Assembly: GCA_029204225.1 (NCBI GenBank)
Contig: CM055110.1
Span: 2,122,659 to 2,186,658 of the forward strand
From: Diphasiastrum complanatum
Lineage: Eukaryota; Streptophyta; Lycopodiopsida; Lycopodiales; Lycopodiaceae
Length of the DNA stretch: 64,000 bases
Direction: 5' to 3'
Made by a program: the position numbers and the translations under genes. Positions within the stretch are counted from its first letter, which is position 1. Every line of letters starts with the position of its first letter. Of this stretch, positions 21,861-33,810 are shown piece by piece. The notes under the pieces are model-generated. The model was not told the origin of the DNA and ran no database searches. It saw only the letters and a list, made by a program, of their open reading frames with translations.

Positions 21861-22149
21861 AAAGTGTAGATATGAGTGCGCTTATGTAAAACCTGAGACT
21901 TTACTCGATGATGATATGTAGGAACATGGACTTGTCAGATTTTCAATAATAGCCATATGAGTCTGGTGGCCATTCATGATAACCTTGTTTATGAACAAAT
22001 GGGTAGTCGATACCATCCATCAGAGGATCCCATGATGCGGTTGGTTGATATTGATCCTGATAGATCGATGCTACTTCTCCCAGTGGCATTGTCATTGTTT
22101 ATAGATTCTTTACTTTAGAATCTGTTAAGCTTCTGTTTCTTCATGGTAT
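21861..22149. other. Unassigned spacer
   Basis: No feature recognised. It may contain the eroded end of the neighbouring LTRs. Confidence 0.4.
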
Positions 22150-23260
22150 TCTGGTATACATGTTACGTTTCTTGTTCTTCTGCCTATCAGCAGAGGTTAT
22201 GGGCTTTTCTTAATTATTAACCTGCTTGTTTCAAGGCCCAAATTAGGCAGAGAGACGGATGAACGTTTTAGTATTGTCCTGCCTGTCAGAGAACACCAAG
22301 GAAGGTTACTCTTGAACTGTATCACATGCATTTACAACCAAACATGTAATCAAACTGTTCAACCTATTGATCAGCATACAGTCCAGGTGAACAAATCATG
22401 ATTCTACTACTACCTTGCTGTAAAAACGAGTTACAATCAGATCCTTACAACTAAAACTAATCTACACATACATTCCACAAAACAAGAACAAGAAATGAAC
22501 TAAACTAGACAGCAATTTAAAAGTCCAAGAATCAAGAAACCAACCAGTCTTTTGATTATCGGACATCCCAAGAACATCAAGAACAGAATTGTAAGGGGAT
22601 ATGCAATATTTGCACCACATTTTTGGCCTGTTTAGTTTACCTGAATCTTGGCTCCTACATTAATCCACAAACAAGAAAAGAAAACTAATCCACTCTAGGA
22701 AAGCAACAAATCTAATCCACTCTACAATCCACAACCACACACAAAAGGAGGGAAGGACAAGATCATAAATGCATCACTCAAGAAACAAGCATGATCAAGG
22801 AGATCAATGGATGCACCAAACTCGTGAGGCTCTTCTCATTTCAGCATGGAGTAGATACAATACACAAAAAGCTCCTCTTCTAAAAGAGGGAGTCTCTTAA
22901 ATGAACAAGAGAACTCCTTAGGTGGCATCCTAGTGGCATTTCCACATTACACAAATTACAAGTGGAATAATGCTCTCCACTAGAGGTCACCATCAAAAGG
23001 TGGCTCACTCTACTTTCTTTGAGAGGGGTGTACTTGCATTTATTACTTTGCCTAGTAATACTAGTTCCTACATGGTCATTCCATCTTCCGGGATTCACCA
23101 TGAGGCTTACATAGTTCTTGCTTGTCATTACTAACTAGTATTCCTCGGCTCTCAGTCTTCGTTCATCTCATCTTCTTAGAGACCTCCTCGGTCTAAGGTG
23201 AGAGGTGCTCTTGGGTCGCTCTAGCCGAGTATCTTGGGGATTCTTTAGAATCAGCCAACA
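22150..23260 (-). repeat. Family T LTR, copy 2 (minus), older 3' LTR
   Basis: It starts TGTTGGCTGATTC at 23260 on the minus strand and is more diverged than the other T LTRs; its far end (about 22150) is uncertain. The sequence beyond its start (23261-23400) matches the inverted sequence just before LTR 31719-32878. It is therefore the 3' LTR of another T element, running on the minus strand. Confidence 0.72.
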
Positions 23261-23493
23261 TTATCCGATCGCTAATGTGTTGCAGGACCCATTGCAACTC
23301 ATATTGAATAATGTCGTTCCGCTTTCACATTGGCATCTTTGATCATCACTTGGAAAAGCATAAATCCTCGTTCGCTTGCATAAAACCAAGTGCTTATTAA
23401 AGTGAACATACTTTATGATACTATAAGACATGTAGGACTGAAAAAATTTGATTTGATTGGTCATATGTTCATTGGCTCTAGAATCTAAGAACT
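23261..23493 (-). other. Internal 3' end of the older T element (split by the younger insertion)
   Basis: On the minus strand it carries 'AAGCACTTGG', 'GCGAACGAGGAT' and 'GATCAAAGATGCCAAT', the same words as 31590-31660. It ends with GAACT, the target duplicated by the younger element. The continuation of this old internal region is at 32884-33058. Confidence 0.65.
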
Positions 23494-24523
23494 TGTTGGC
23501 TGATTCTGTCGAATCCGCAAGTCACTCGGACAAAGCAACTCAAGAGGACCTCTCACCTTAGACCAAGGAGGTATCTGAGAAGATGAGACTAATGAAGACT
23601 AAGAGCCGAGTATGAGAGCTGAGGAATACTAGTTAGTAATGACAAGTAAGAACTGTGCAAGCCTCATGGTGAATCTCGAAAGATAGAATGACCATGTAGG
23701 AACTAGTATTTCTAGGCAAATGTAATAAATGCAAGTAGACCCCTCTTAAAGAAAGTATAGTGAGCCACCTTTTGATGGTGACCTCTAGTGGAGAGCATTA
23801 TTCCAATTGTAATTTGTGAAATGTGGAAATTCCACTAGCATGCCACCTAAGTAGCTCTCTTGCTTATTTAAGAGACTCCCTCTTTGTGTAGAGGAGCTTT
23901 TTGTGATTTGTATCAACTCCATGATGAAATGAGAAGAGCCTTCACGAGTTTGGTGCAACCATTGAGCTCCTTGATCATGCTTGTTTCTTGAGTGATGCAT
24001 TTATGATCTTGCCCTTCCCTCCTTTTGTGTGTGGTTGTGGACTGTAGAGTGAATTAGATTTGCTGCTTTGTAGAGTGGGCCAGCATTCAAGTAAACTAAA
24101 TAGGCTGGATCTGTGGTGTGATTCTTGCATATCTCTGTACAATCCAGTTCTTGATGTTTTTGGGATGTCCAAGAATCAATAGACTGGTTGGTTTCTTGAT
24201 TCTTGGATTAAGGGTAGGTAGCTGTAGAAATTCATTGAACGTTCATTGGTTTGCATGCTGATCTGTGAATGAGCGTTCTTGGCTTGCATCTCTATGTAGA
24301 ATGTAAGTGCATTCAAGAGTGACGATTCTGAGTAGTCCTCTGACAGACAGGACAAAGAAAATCTATACTACAACATCTACCTGTTTCCTTCTGCCTGCAT
24401 CGTAAAATCAAAAACCATCTAACGAATGCCTTTGAGCCTGGTAACAAGTAGAAACGGTTCTGAAAAAGAACCACAAAGAATCAAAGAAACAACAGATCCT
24501 CTAGAGCAAGGGATTTGTCAACA
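23494..24523 (+). repeat. 5' LTR of the T element (1030 bp)
   Basis: It has TGTTGG...CAACA ends. It is shorter than its partner because of at least two internal deletions, near 24078 and 24205. Confidence 0.85.
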
Positions 24524-24549
24524 TTTGGCACCGTTGCTACTTGAACCCC
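24524..24549 (+). other. Primer binding site of the T element
   Basis: TTTGGCACCGTTGC follows the LTR end directly. TGGCACCGTTGC is one base away from TGGCGCCGTTGC, the PBS start seen in many plant Tat/Athila-type gypsy elements (tRNA-Arg or -Asp). The assignment to that lineage is an inference. Confidence 0.55.
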
Positions 24550-24779
24550 AATGCATACTACATCCAACAACACAACAACAAAGTCCACACTTAGATTACT
24601 ACACACACACTCCAAATCTTTCACCACATCTGAGTTTTCGCAACTGAACAGAGTCACTTCAATGGCTATCTTCTCGTCCACATCCACAGGTTGTTAGAAT
24701 TGCAAATTTGTTGTTCTTGCAAACACACTAATAGACTTGGATTCAATTCTACTCAAGCTCACACTCCTCCCATTCCTCA

Positions 24780-25270
24780 TGCTTGAAACCGGAGCCCCAG
24801 CTTGGAATCTCAATCGACACACACTGTCTGATCTCAAACGACGGTCATCCATTACATCTCGACCAATGATGATCTATTGAGATCTCAACCGACGTACTAC
24901 ATCAGATCTCAACCGAAGCCATCCTCTCAGATCTCAACCAATGCGCTACACTCAGATCTCAACCAACGGTTAGTATTAGAACTCAACCGATGGCCACTCT
25001 CAAATATCAACCGACGGCCTCAGTCAGATTTCAACCGACGCCCACTGTCTAATCTCAACCGATGGCCTTCAGTTAGATCTCAACCGACGACATGTATCAT
25101 ATCTCAACCGATGGCCGCATCAAATCTCAACCGACGCACTTTGTCAATTCTCAACCGATAGCCAATCTCAAGCAACAGCCAGTGTGAGATCTCAACCGAC
25201 GCACTCTGCTAAACCTCACCCGGAGCCATAGCTCAATTTTCAACCAGAGCGCTCGTTCAAATCTCAACCC
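24780..25270 (+). repeat. ATCTCAACCGACGG minisatellite, block 1
   Basis: Many imperfect units with the core ATCTCAACCGACGG are spaced about 24-30 bp apart. A shorter version with three units is at 18536-18612 in another T fragment, so the array is an expandable part of the T leader. Confidence 0.85.
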
Positions 25271-25739
25271 AAGGGGTTCCTCACCATCAAAACAGACCAC
25301 CTTCGCAACCAAATCACCTTTCGCCTCCATCCCCAATCACCCGTTGCAACCATCGCATTCCATAGAAGGTCACAACCATCGCAGAAATCGCATTCGGTAA
25401 AAGGTCACAACCATGCAACCATCGCAATTACCCTTCATCCGCATTCCATCGCATCATCTGCATACACCGTCGTGACCGCCTTCCGTCGCACATAGCCGCA
25501 TTTAACCACACACAACGCACCTTCAAATTGCCTCCGCATAGAGCCGCAAACAGACCACCTTCCACATTTCACAGCAAGTCGCCCTTCAACGGTCACCCCG
25601 CATTCCATCGCATTCCATCACCACAACCACATCCCAACGCATACACCCGTTGCGAGCAAACTCCATCCTGTTGTGACCGCATTCAATCGTAATCCCTATT
25701 CGCCCTAAACAAACCTCCATGCTCATCCCCTAAAGCCTC

Positions 25740-25985
25740 AGTGAAACCTCAATCGACGGCCTGTATCAGATCTCAACCAACGGCAAGCTTTAGATCTCAA
25801 CCGACAGCCCTGTATCATATCTCAACTGACGGCCTGTGTCAGATCTCAACAGACGGCCCTGTATCAGATCTCAACCAACGGCAAGCTTCAGATTTCAATC
25901 GACGGCCCTGTATCGGATCTCAACCGATGACATGTATCAGATCTCAACCGACGGCCTTGTATTAAATCTCAACCGACAGACTATA
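25740..25985 (+). repeat. ATCTCAACCGACGG minisatellite, block 2
   Basis: About ten units with a period near 25 bp. A multi-unit block containing 'CAACGGCAAGCTT' occurs twice (from about 25760 and 25868), which is higher-order repetition. Confidence 0.85.
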
Positions 25986-26865
25986 GCATCAGATAGGGAA
26001 AAATTTGGTGAAAAATTGATAGTTTTGAAGCTAGCTGAAAATTGAAAACGGGCTTGGGGTTACGATTTGATACATAACTGGTGATTTCTTCGCTGTTTAT
26101 GCACCATTTTGGATGTCGTAAGGACAGGAAGGAAGCTAATCACATTGTCAACTAGCCATGGAGAGATTCTGAGGTCTATGTTAGAGATTTGTCTCTAGAC
26201 AGTTAACCTAGCAGATTTGCGGTAAAAAGGTGAAAAAAGCCACTTTGTCAAGTTGAGCTAAAATCACCATTTCTCCACGGAATTTCTTGAGTGAACACTC
26301 TACAGTCTTGGAATCAGTAGGGCGACCCTGCTCTAGGCCTCAGATCATGCTCAAAACAATCCACAAGCGAGTTAGATCAGACAATTTTGAGAGTGGGGAG
26401 GCGTGACCGTAGACAGGGAGGTCGCGGGCTATTCGCGCGCCCAACGCGATGGATACTGTAGTGTCTCGAAGACCATAGCGACTGTAGGAGCGCGGTTCAA
26501 TGCCCAGATGCAGTTTGGACCTTTGGATGAGGTGTCAAATGCACCAACGGTCCAGAACTTGTGATGAGAGAGAAATTTGGACCACAAGATTTGGTTCAGC
26601 CATTGGATGAGCTTTGAACAGGGCCCTAAAGAAGTGAAGTGCATTCTGGCCTTCAACTTCATTCAAAATTTTCATACTAAAAGTTGAGTTGGGTCCCTTC
26701 ACAAGTGAAGAGTGAAGTTTCTTCAAGGTGAAGAAACAGCTCAAAAACTAGAAAAGTCCCTATTTCTGGGTCCTTTGCCCGCTCGACCCAAACGAAAGGC
26801 TATAATCTCCAAACGAAGGACACCCGGACTGTACCTGCAAGTTCGGTACAACTAGCATTATTCAA

Positions 26866-28354
26866 AGCAAAGAACCTTCGACTTATGGTGAAGAGAAGGA
26901 TGATGACATTTGGGTCAAGGCCATGGGAGAGGAGATGGAGTCAATTGCTAAGCATAACACATGGGACTTAGTAGAACCACCAGTTGGCAAGAAACCCATT
27001 GGTTGTAAATGGGTATACAGGACTAAGTACCATGCAGATTGAAGTATAACAAAGCACAAAGCAAGATTGGTGATCAAAGGGTACGCACAAAATAAAGGCA
27101 TCGACTATTAGGAGACCTTTGCACCAGTTTGTAAGTGGAATACTCTACGTCTACTTATTGCTTTAGCTTCAGATTTTGGTTGGCCTTTGCATAAGATGGA
27201 TGTGAAATCTGCTTTTCTAAATGGTGAGTTAGAAGAAGAAGTGTTCATGGATCAACCTGAAGGCTTTGTAACGAAGGGATAGGAAAATAAAGTATGTCGC
27301 TTGAAGAAAGCGCTTTATAGTCTTAAACAAGCACCACGTGCATGGTATAGCAGGATTGATGCCTACTTTCATTCAAAGGGGATGGTGAGAACACATTCTG
27401 ATCCAAATCTATATGTCTTATGCTTTGATGGTATGGTTGCTTTGATTGCTCTTTATGTTGATGACTTGATTATTATGGGAAATAATCAAGAGATGATAGA
27501 CATGATCAAGAAAGACCTCATGGAACAATTCGAGATGACAGATCTCAGCCTGATGCATTACTGCCTTGGAGTAGAAGTGTGGCAAAAAGGACATGAAGTG
27601 GGTTTAACACAGGTGAAGTATGTCAAAGAGTTGCTGCACATGTTTAGTTTGCAGGATTGCAAACCAGTAAACACTCCTATTGAACTAAGCTTGATGAGTC
27701 ACAGTCATTTGATGCTACGCTATATAGACAGTTAGTAGGGAGCTTGATTTACCTTACCACAACTAGACCAGATATATGCTATGTTGTTGGCATTGTAAGT
27801 CAGTTTATGGCAGCACCTACGGAAACGCATTGGAAGGCACTTCAGAGTACGGCTTGATTTACAAGAAGCATGATGGTTTACCTGAGTTGCGTGGCTATGT
27901 GGATGCAGATTGGAGAGGTGACTATGATGATTGTAGATCCACCATAGGGTATGTATTCCAATTTTGTGGTAGTTGCTTTTCCTGGTCTAGTAAGAAGCAA
28001 AGTACAATTGCTCTTTCCACCACAGAAGCAGAGTATAAGGCAATGTGTAGTGCAGCACAGGAAGCTATATGGTTGAGACAAATCTTGGAAGAAATTAGCA
28101 TGAAGTAGAAAAATTCCATGACTTTACATAGCGACAGTCAGAGTGGCATTCAGCTAGCAAAGAATCCAGTGTTCCATGCGAGAACTAAAGAAATTGAGAT
28201 TTAGTATCACTTCATACGTGAGAGGCTGCTGAATCGTGAAATTCATGTTGTTCATTGTAGCACAGAAGAACAACTAGCTGATATTTTCACTAAGCCACTT
28301 ACTGGAGAAGAGTTTGATAAGCTTAGATCAAAGCTTTCTATACTTAAAGTTTAT
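26866..28354 (+). pseudogene. Nested copia fragment: RT and RNase H
   Basis: It starts in the N-terminal part of copia RT (EPSTYGEEK, then IGCKWVYRTKYH) and continues through MDVKSAFLNGELEEEVFM, LYSLKQAPRAWYSRID and the active site YVDD at 27454-27465. RNase H follows with VDADWRGD, STTEAEYKAM, ARTKEIEI and ADIFTKPL. Stops and one or more frameshifts (about 27700-27850) break it. Gag, protease, integrase and LTRs are absent. It lies between the leader and gag of the T element and interrupts it. Confidence 0.88.
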
Positions 28355-28600
28355 TGACTTTAAAGCTATGTATATGACTTTTTACTTTAATGGAGTTCCG
28401 CCAACGGCAACCTGGGTCATGCATGGGTTGCTTGAGTGAACATCTATATGTACAGTGTAATTTTATTTTGAGAAACACAGTTGTTATGTGAGCTTGCTGT
28501 GGAGAGTGTTTTTTGTCTGTGTTACTATGTAGCATGATCTGTGTTCCTGTGCAAAGCAAATTCTAAGTAGAGAGCCCTTTTGTCAAATTGAGTAACATTA
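28355..28600 (+). other. Sequence between nested copia fragment and T gag
   Basis: No coding content. It may hold the copia 3' untranslated end and the junction back into T. Confidence 0.4.
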
Positions 28601-29535
28601 GAATGACAAAAGACGAACGTGTATGAGACTATATCGAGCATTTCAAACGACTCAAAAGTCAAGTACAAGAACAGCCCTCCGAACAGATGCTCATCATTTG
28701 GTTCTTAGTCGGCCTTCCAAGATGGATTAGATGCAAGCTTAAATCCAATGATGAATACACGAGTCTAAAGTTAGCTATGTCTGATGCCATCAAGGAAGAA
28801 GACGAAGGATCAGATGTTGACGAATCCGGGGAAAGGCGCACACCACGTGCTCCTGTCCATGAGTCAAAGCCAATCGAGGACACCCAAGATCAGATTTGAA
28901 AATCCCAGTTGGAGTTGCTTAATAAGCAAACATCAACTACATATGGAGAAACTCACCAATGAGTTTCAAGCTACCCTGAAGTCTATCCGAAGCAATATGC
29001 CTGGTCAGCAAAACCCTACACAGGTACCTTATGGAAAAAAAACAATATGGTGCCCACACTGCCGGGCTACGCATCCTGTTGATGCTTGTCCTTCATATCG
29101 ACCTATCCAAGCGCATACAGTCAACAATATGAAGAACACCCATCACAGTCTAGACATGCCTTTCCTTATCATGACTATCCATCAGAAAGTCCAGAACCAT
29201 TAGCCATACAAGATGGCTATGTCATCATACAAGGGCCATTGCACACCAGATGTTTCATCTGTGGAGAAACTGGCCACTTCATGGTTGATTGTCCAGTCAA
29301 GGCCAAGTACCATGCTAAGTGTCTTGACTGTATCAGAAAACACAGTTTCAAAGACTGCCCGAGACAACCGACCAAGATCCTACCTGCCCGTCACGTTAGT
29401 TATGAATCACAATAGGATCCTCAAGACAACACAACACGAGCACCATAGCAATACAACAGTTAAGCCTGTTGCCCAACCGAGAAGTTTCTTGCAAACTTCT
29501 ACAACGCCGCACAATATGCCAGCGCCATAATGCAA
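28601..29535 (+). pseudogene. Gypsy gag with two zinc knuckles (T element)
   Basis: A Retrotrans_gag-type stretch (DYIEHFKRLKSQV, then MLIIWFLVGLPRWIR) runs from 28601 with an early stop. After a frame change comes CFICGETGHFMVDC, a perfect CX2CX4HX4C knuckle near 29250, and soon CLDCIRKHSFKDC, a second knuckle one residue short. Gag packages the element RNA. It lies on the same strand as the T LTRs and inside their TSD, so I assign it to T. Confidence 0.75.
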
Positions 29536-31718
29536 AAAAGACAATCTGAAATGAGTCCTTGTCGAAAAAAAGTGAAACCGATATTCCGTCATCTGCTACA
29601 ATGTCCAACCAAGAGAAACCTCCACATGGAATTGACAGTTTTTCTCCCCTTCTGCAACTCAAATCTATTTGTCTTTCCACAAGCTGATAAGATTTTCAAT
29701 GTGCCAATACACAATATTTCTCGGATTCGGAAATCCAGATAGAGATTCGGTTCCGAATCTCTTGTTCAGAGAGGTCCTTAGGAAATAGTACTTCAACCAT
29801 ATCTGCATATCAAACTATATCTTACAACATCTGCTATCAATGATGGTAGATTTTTGTGTCACCAACCCTGCCTTGTTTTGACAAGGGCATGTCAGAGTAA
29901 GTCACATTACTCTACAAAACAAAAGGAATATTGCAATTGTCAAGATACATTATCAATGTTGATGAATGCAAGTTTTGTTAGAAAAGTGCACTACAGTTCT
30001 CACTCTCTGTACAGTTTGTTTATTTCCTTGTTGCTCTTCATTCCTAGTGTGTGATTGATTTTTGCATGAGAAATAACTACTGCACGAGAGTCTTCTATAG
30101 AGCATCTCCAGAACACATTTTCATTCATCTATCCATCTTCAGATTATCTTGTACAGTAGTTTAAATTTTTTTGAAAAATATCAGAAATCCATGGACAGTC
30201 GGAGTTGATTCCTGCATCTCATTGCCATATTCATCTTCGAGTCAACTACAGCAAGATCAAAACAAATCTAGTTAGAATTTGTTCAATCTTTAGTACAGTC
30301 ACATGTTCAACAAGTTTCAACTACGTGTTCCACACGCAGATCCAACCTTGAGCATGAACAGTCACCAACAACAACATCCCCACCAACAGATGTTTTTTTG
30401 GGGAGGAGAAAGTGGATCTGCTTGGATCCACTGGAGCAGTTACGCTGCCAACAACAACACCAACAAGATCGACAGCCAAGGTCACAAGTCAAATATGAAA
30501 ACGACAAGGCTAAGAAGACAGATGGGCAATCCAAAGAGACTCAATCAGAAGAAGTACCCCAGTCACGACGAAGATCCTTCATAAAGGGAAACACAAACAT
30601 TGGGAAATCAGTCTCCTTCTTCAACCAACCTCTCATCATACATCTGCATCCATTCCCATGCCTATCGCCCAAACCATCTACAATTGTCACTACCGCCCTT
30701 CCTTCCATCTGTTTGTTTATCATTAGTTTACATTTCTTCTGAGAAATTCCTAGTTTTTGATAGTCTTACCAAAGTAGCTGATGTCCTGTCGAGACCAACT
30801 GCCACCTACAATGGATGATCAGCCAATCGAAGATCTAAGAAGCAGGAAAAGCAGCAAGAACAAATAAAGAGAAAGATCCAAGAAGCTGAGGAGGAAAGGA
30901 CAAAACTTAAGCAACAGATGAGCCAGATCAACCTTGATCAAAAGAAACTCTCTGGAGCAATGATAGTTGAATCCCCTCTTATGAAGCCCAAAGAGATCCA
31001 AAAGTAACAGATCAAAAGAAAGAGCTGCAGAAAAAAGAAAGATGAAGACAACGTGAACTTGCAAATAAAGTGAGCTTCTCACCAAGCAAGTGGTGGTCAA
31101 AGCTCGACATTGCAAGGGTCCAAGGCTGCAACTGTAGAACTATCAGTTCCTTCATCTTTTCACCAAGCCTCACGTTTCCTTACCGTTAGTGAACTGTCCA
31201 TCCAAATCTGTTCCTACCACCAATTTTTGATGAATCCATCCCCTTGAGACTGATAACCAAAGTTGGTGCAACCTGCAGATCAAAGGTTTTCCTTGAGACT
31301 AGAACTTCAACTGAGGGAAGAACCACGGAAACACCCAGAAAAGCAAATGGAGGATACAGACCTCCCAAAAGATAGAATCTGCCTAGAAACCAAAGATGAA
31401 ACCATCACTAGCAGATACAAGTGACAAACAAAGAGAGACATGGAAAGCACTCGAGCATAAAAGTTGTGAAGCTATTTAGAGCTCTCCAATTTTGAGAATG
31501 TCAACCACTTATAACAATAAGACATTCTGGTTAAACTGTGGCAATTTGTGAAAAACAGTTTTTGTGATAAAGATTGGTGACAATAAGCACTTGGTTTTAT
31601 GTAAGCGAACGAGGATCTATGATTTTCCAAGTGACGATCAAAGATGCCAATGCAAAGTAGAGCGACATCGTCCAATATGAGTTGCAGTGGGTCCTACAAT
31701 ACATTAGGGGTGGGATGA
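29536..31718 (+). other. T interior beyond gag, unrecognised
   Basis: Broken frames only. One (about 30300-30740) is rich in Gln, Ser and Lys, and 30830-31080 encodes an E/K/Q-rich, coiled-coil-like stretch full of stops. No RT, RNase H or integrase motif was seen. The last 140 bp match the internal end of the older T copy at 23261-23400. Confidence 0.5.
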
Positions 31719-32878
31719 TGTTGGCTGATTCTGTCGAATCCCCAAGATACTCAAACAGAGCAACTCAAGAGCACCTCTCACCTTAGACCGAGGAGGTCTC
31801 TGAGAAGACGAGACTAATGAAGACTGAGAGCTGAGTATGAGAGCCGAGGAACACTAGTTAGTAATGACAAGTAAGAACTGTGTAAGTCTCACGGTGAATC
31901 CCGAAAGATGGAATGACCATGTAGGAACTAGTATTTCTAGGCAAATGTAATAAATGCAAGTAGACCCCTCTTAAAGAAAGTAGAGTGAGCCACCTTTTGA
32001 TGGTGACCTCTAGTGGAGAGCATTATTCCACTTGTAATTTGTGAAATGTGAAAATTCCACTAGCATGCCACCTAAGTAGCTCTCTTGCTTATTTAAGAGA
32101 CTCCCTCTTTGTGTAGAGGAGCTTTTTGTGATTTGTATCAACTCCATGCTGAAATGAGAAGAGCCTTCACGAGTTTGGTGCAACCATTGAGCTCCTTGAT
32201 CATGCTTGTTTCTTGAGTGATGCATTTATGATCTTGCCCTTCCCTCCTTTTGTGTGTGGTTGTGGACTGTAGAATGGATTAGATTTGCTGCTTTGTAGAG
32301 TGGATTAGCTTTCTTGCTTTCTTGTGGATTAATGTAGTAACCAACATTCAGGTAAACTAAATAGGCTGGATCTGTGGTGTGATTCTTGCATATCTCTGTA
32401 CAATCCAGTTCTTGATGTTCTTGGGATGTCCAAAAATCAATAGACTGGTTGGTTTCTTGATTCTTGGACTTCTAACATGCTATAGATTAATTTCTTGCTT
32501 CTTGTTCTGTGGATTTATGCAAGTTCAGTAGTGTAGGATCTGATTCAGTTCATTTTTTAAGGGTAGGTAGCTATAGAAATTCATTGAACGTTCATTGGTT
32601 TGCATGTTGATCTGTGAATGAGCGTTCTTGGTTTGCATCTCTATGTGGAATGTAAGTGCGTTCAAGAGTGACGACCCTGAGTAGTCCTCTGATAGGCAGG
32701 ACAAAGAAAATCTATACTACAATGTCTACCTGTCTCCTTCTCCCTGGTTTGGCATCGTAATATCAAGCAACCATCTAACAAATGCCTTTGAGCCTGGTAA
32801 CAGGCAGAAATGATTCTGAAAAAGAGCCAAAAGAATCGAAGAAACAACAGATCCTCTGGAGCAGGGGATTTGTCAATA
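31719..32878 (+). repeat. 3' LTR of the T element (1160 bp)
   Basis: It starts TGTTGGCTGATTC after the polypurine tract and ends TTGTCAATA (CA mutated to TA), followed at once by GAACT. It keeps two segments that the 5' LTR has lost. Confidence 0.85.
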
Positions 32879-32883
32879 GAACT

Positions 32884-33058
32884 AGAAAATGTCATTTGAT
32901 GCTTTCTGATGGTTGGTCATGAATGCATCTTCGTCCACTTGATTCAAGACATGGGATGGTTCTGTACTACGTATAGGATTTGATACGATTTGGAAAAAAA
33001 TTGAGCAATGCAAATATCCCCCGATGTAGTCAAATGACTCGGTTGATTCTACTTGATT
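32884..33058 (-). other. Continuation of the older T interior
   Basis: On the minus strand this joins 23493 once the younger element and one GAACT are removed. A short frame with 'NQVDEDAFMTNHQKASND' is visible but unidentified. Confidence 0.45.
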
Positions 33059-33571
33059 CTGAAGATAGCTAAACAGAGAATTACAAGAGTAGTTAACGCT
33101 AATCAACTAGTTAGTTATTCTTTGTTATTGCTAACTCTTTCAGTTAAGCATGGAATACAAGACACCACACTCGTTGAGCTGTCAGCTGGTAGCACGAATT
33201 ATTTTCTTTCGTTTTCTTTTCGTTTCGCTTCGTGTCATGTCTTTTGACAAGACTGACTGCTTTGTCGAATGTCATATCTGGTAGACTCAGTATGAACATT
33301 CTCAACGACTGATAGGACGCAGGTAGAGATTTCATGAAGTACATCATATGTTGTGGTGCTAAGACCTAGTGTTCTTGTCCTGATGCAACGAGTTGAGCGA
33401 AGATCGTTCTGATCTTCTCAATGTGCTGATCCAACTGGTTGCCATCCCATCGTATGGATTATAGCTGATTGTAAAGATGCATCACTGAAGCGACAGTCCT
33501 CACTTCATAGTTCTGCTTTAGTCTTTCCCATGCTGCATGGCTCCTTTCATAGTCTTCAATCTGCATGAGTT
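33059..33571 (-). pseudogene. Copia D gag fragment, inverted second copy
   Basis: It is the reverse complement of 18944-19456, with only a few differences: the same gag piece (MMYFMKSLPASYQSL...) followed by the same LTR arm. The identical end points of gag plus arm indicate copying of an already truncated fragment, not two independent decays. Confidence 0.85.
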
Positions 33572-33574
33572 AGT

Positions 33575-33810
33575 TTTGAGTACATCTTGTGCTCGTCATA
33601 TCATTTGACTTGTATTCTTTGATTTTTGTATCAATTCATTGTCTTATTACATTCAAAATAATGTCAGTGTGTATTTTATACTACTCTGCCTTATCATTCT
33701 GTCTGATGCTACTCTCTTGTTTGAATTGTCTAACGTTTATTTTTGCAACTAATAGTCATTAGACTTTGTGTTTGTTTACATAATCGATCATATGGATTCT
33801 GATAAGACTT
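33575..33810 (+). repeat. Dispersed repeat, copy 1
   Basis: Similar to 51480-51735 on the same strand. Shared words include ACTTGTATTCTTT, CAAAATAATGTCA, CAACTAATAGTCATTAGA and TACATAATCGATC. It resembles LTR 3' sequence, but the family is unknown. Confidence 0.7.

Larger units (their letters stand above)
24524..26865 (+). other. Long leader of the T element
   Basis: A long untranslated stretch before the nested copia fragment. It contains two minisatellite blocks with a C-rich, G-poor segment of CGCATTCCATCGCA-like words between them (25280-25740). I recognise no gene. Confidence 0.5.
23489..32883 (+). mobile_element. Complete LTR-to-LTR Ty3/gypsy element, family T, with a nested copia fragment
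   Basis: The 5' LTR (23494-24523) and 3' LTR (31719-32878) are in the same direction, and GAACT stands directly outside each (23489-23493 and 32879-32883), a 5-bp target-site duplication. A PBS follows the first LTR and a polypurine tract (AGGGGTGGGATGA, 31706-31718) precedes the second. The interior holds a long repeat-rich leader, a nested copia RT-RNase H fragment, and gag with zinc knuckles. I found no T-encoded RT or integrase. It was therefore a non-autonomous or badly decayed element, inserted into the internal region of an older T copy. Confidence 0.85.

Noticed and set aside
24780-25985. CRISPR-like array of regularly spaced repeats
   Set aside because: The units are direct minisatellite copies that vary in both core and spacer, the setting is a plant retroelement leader, and no cas genes exist. 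The open frame across it is a by-product of the repeats.
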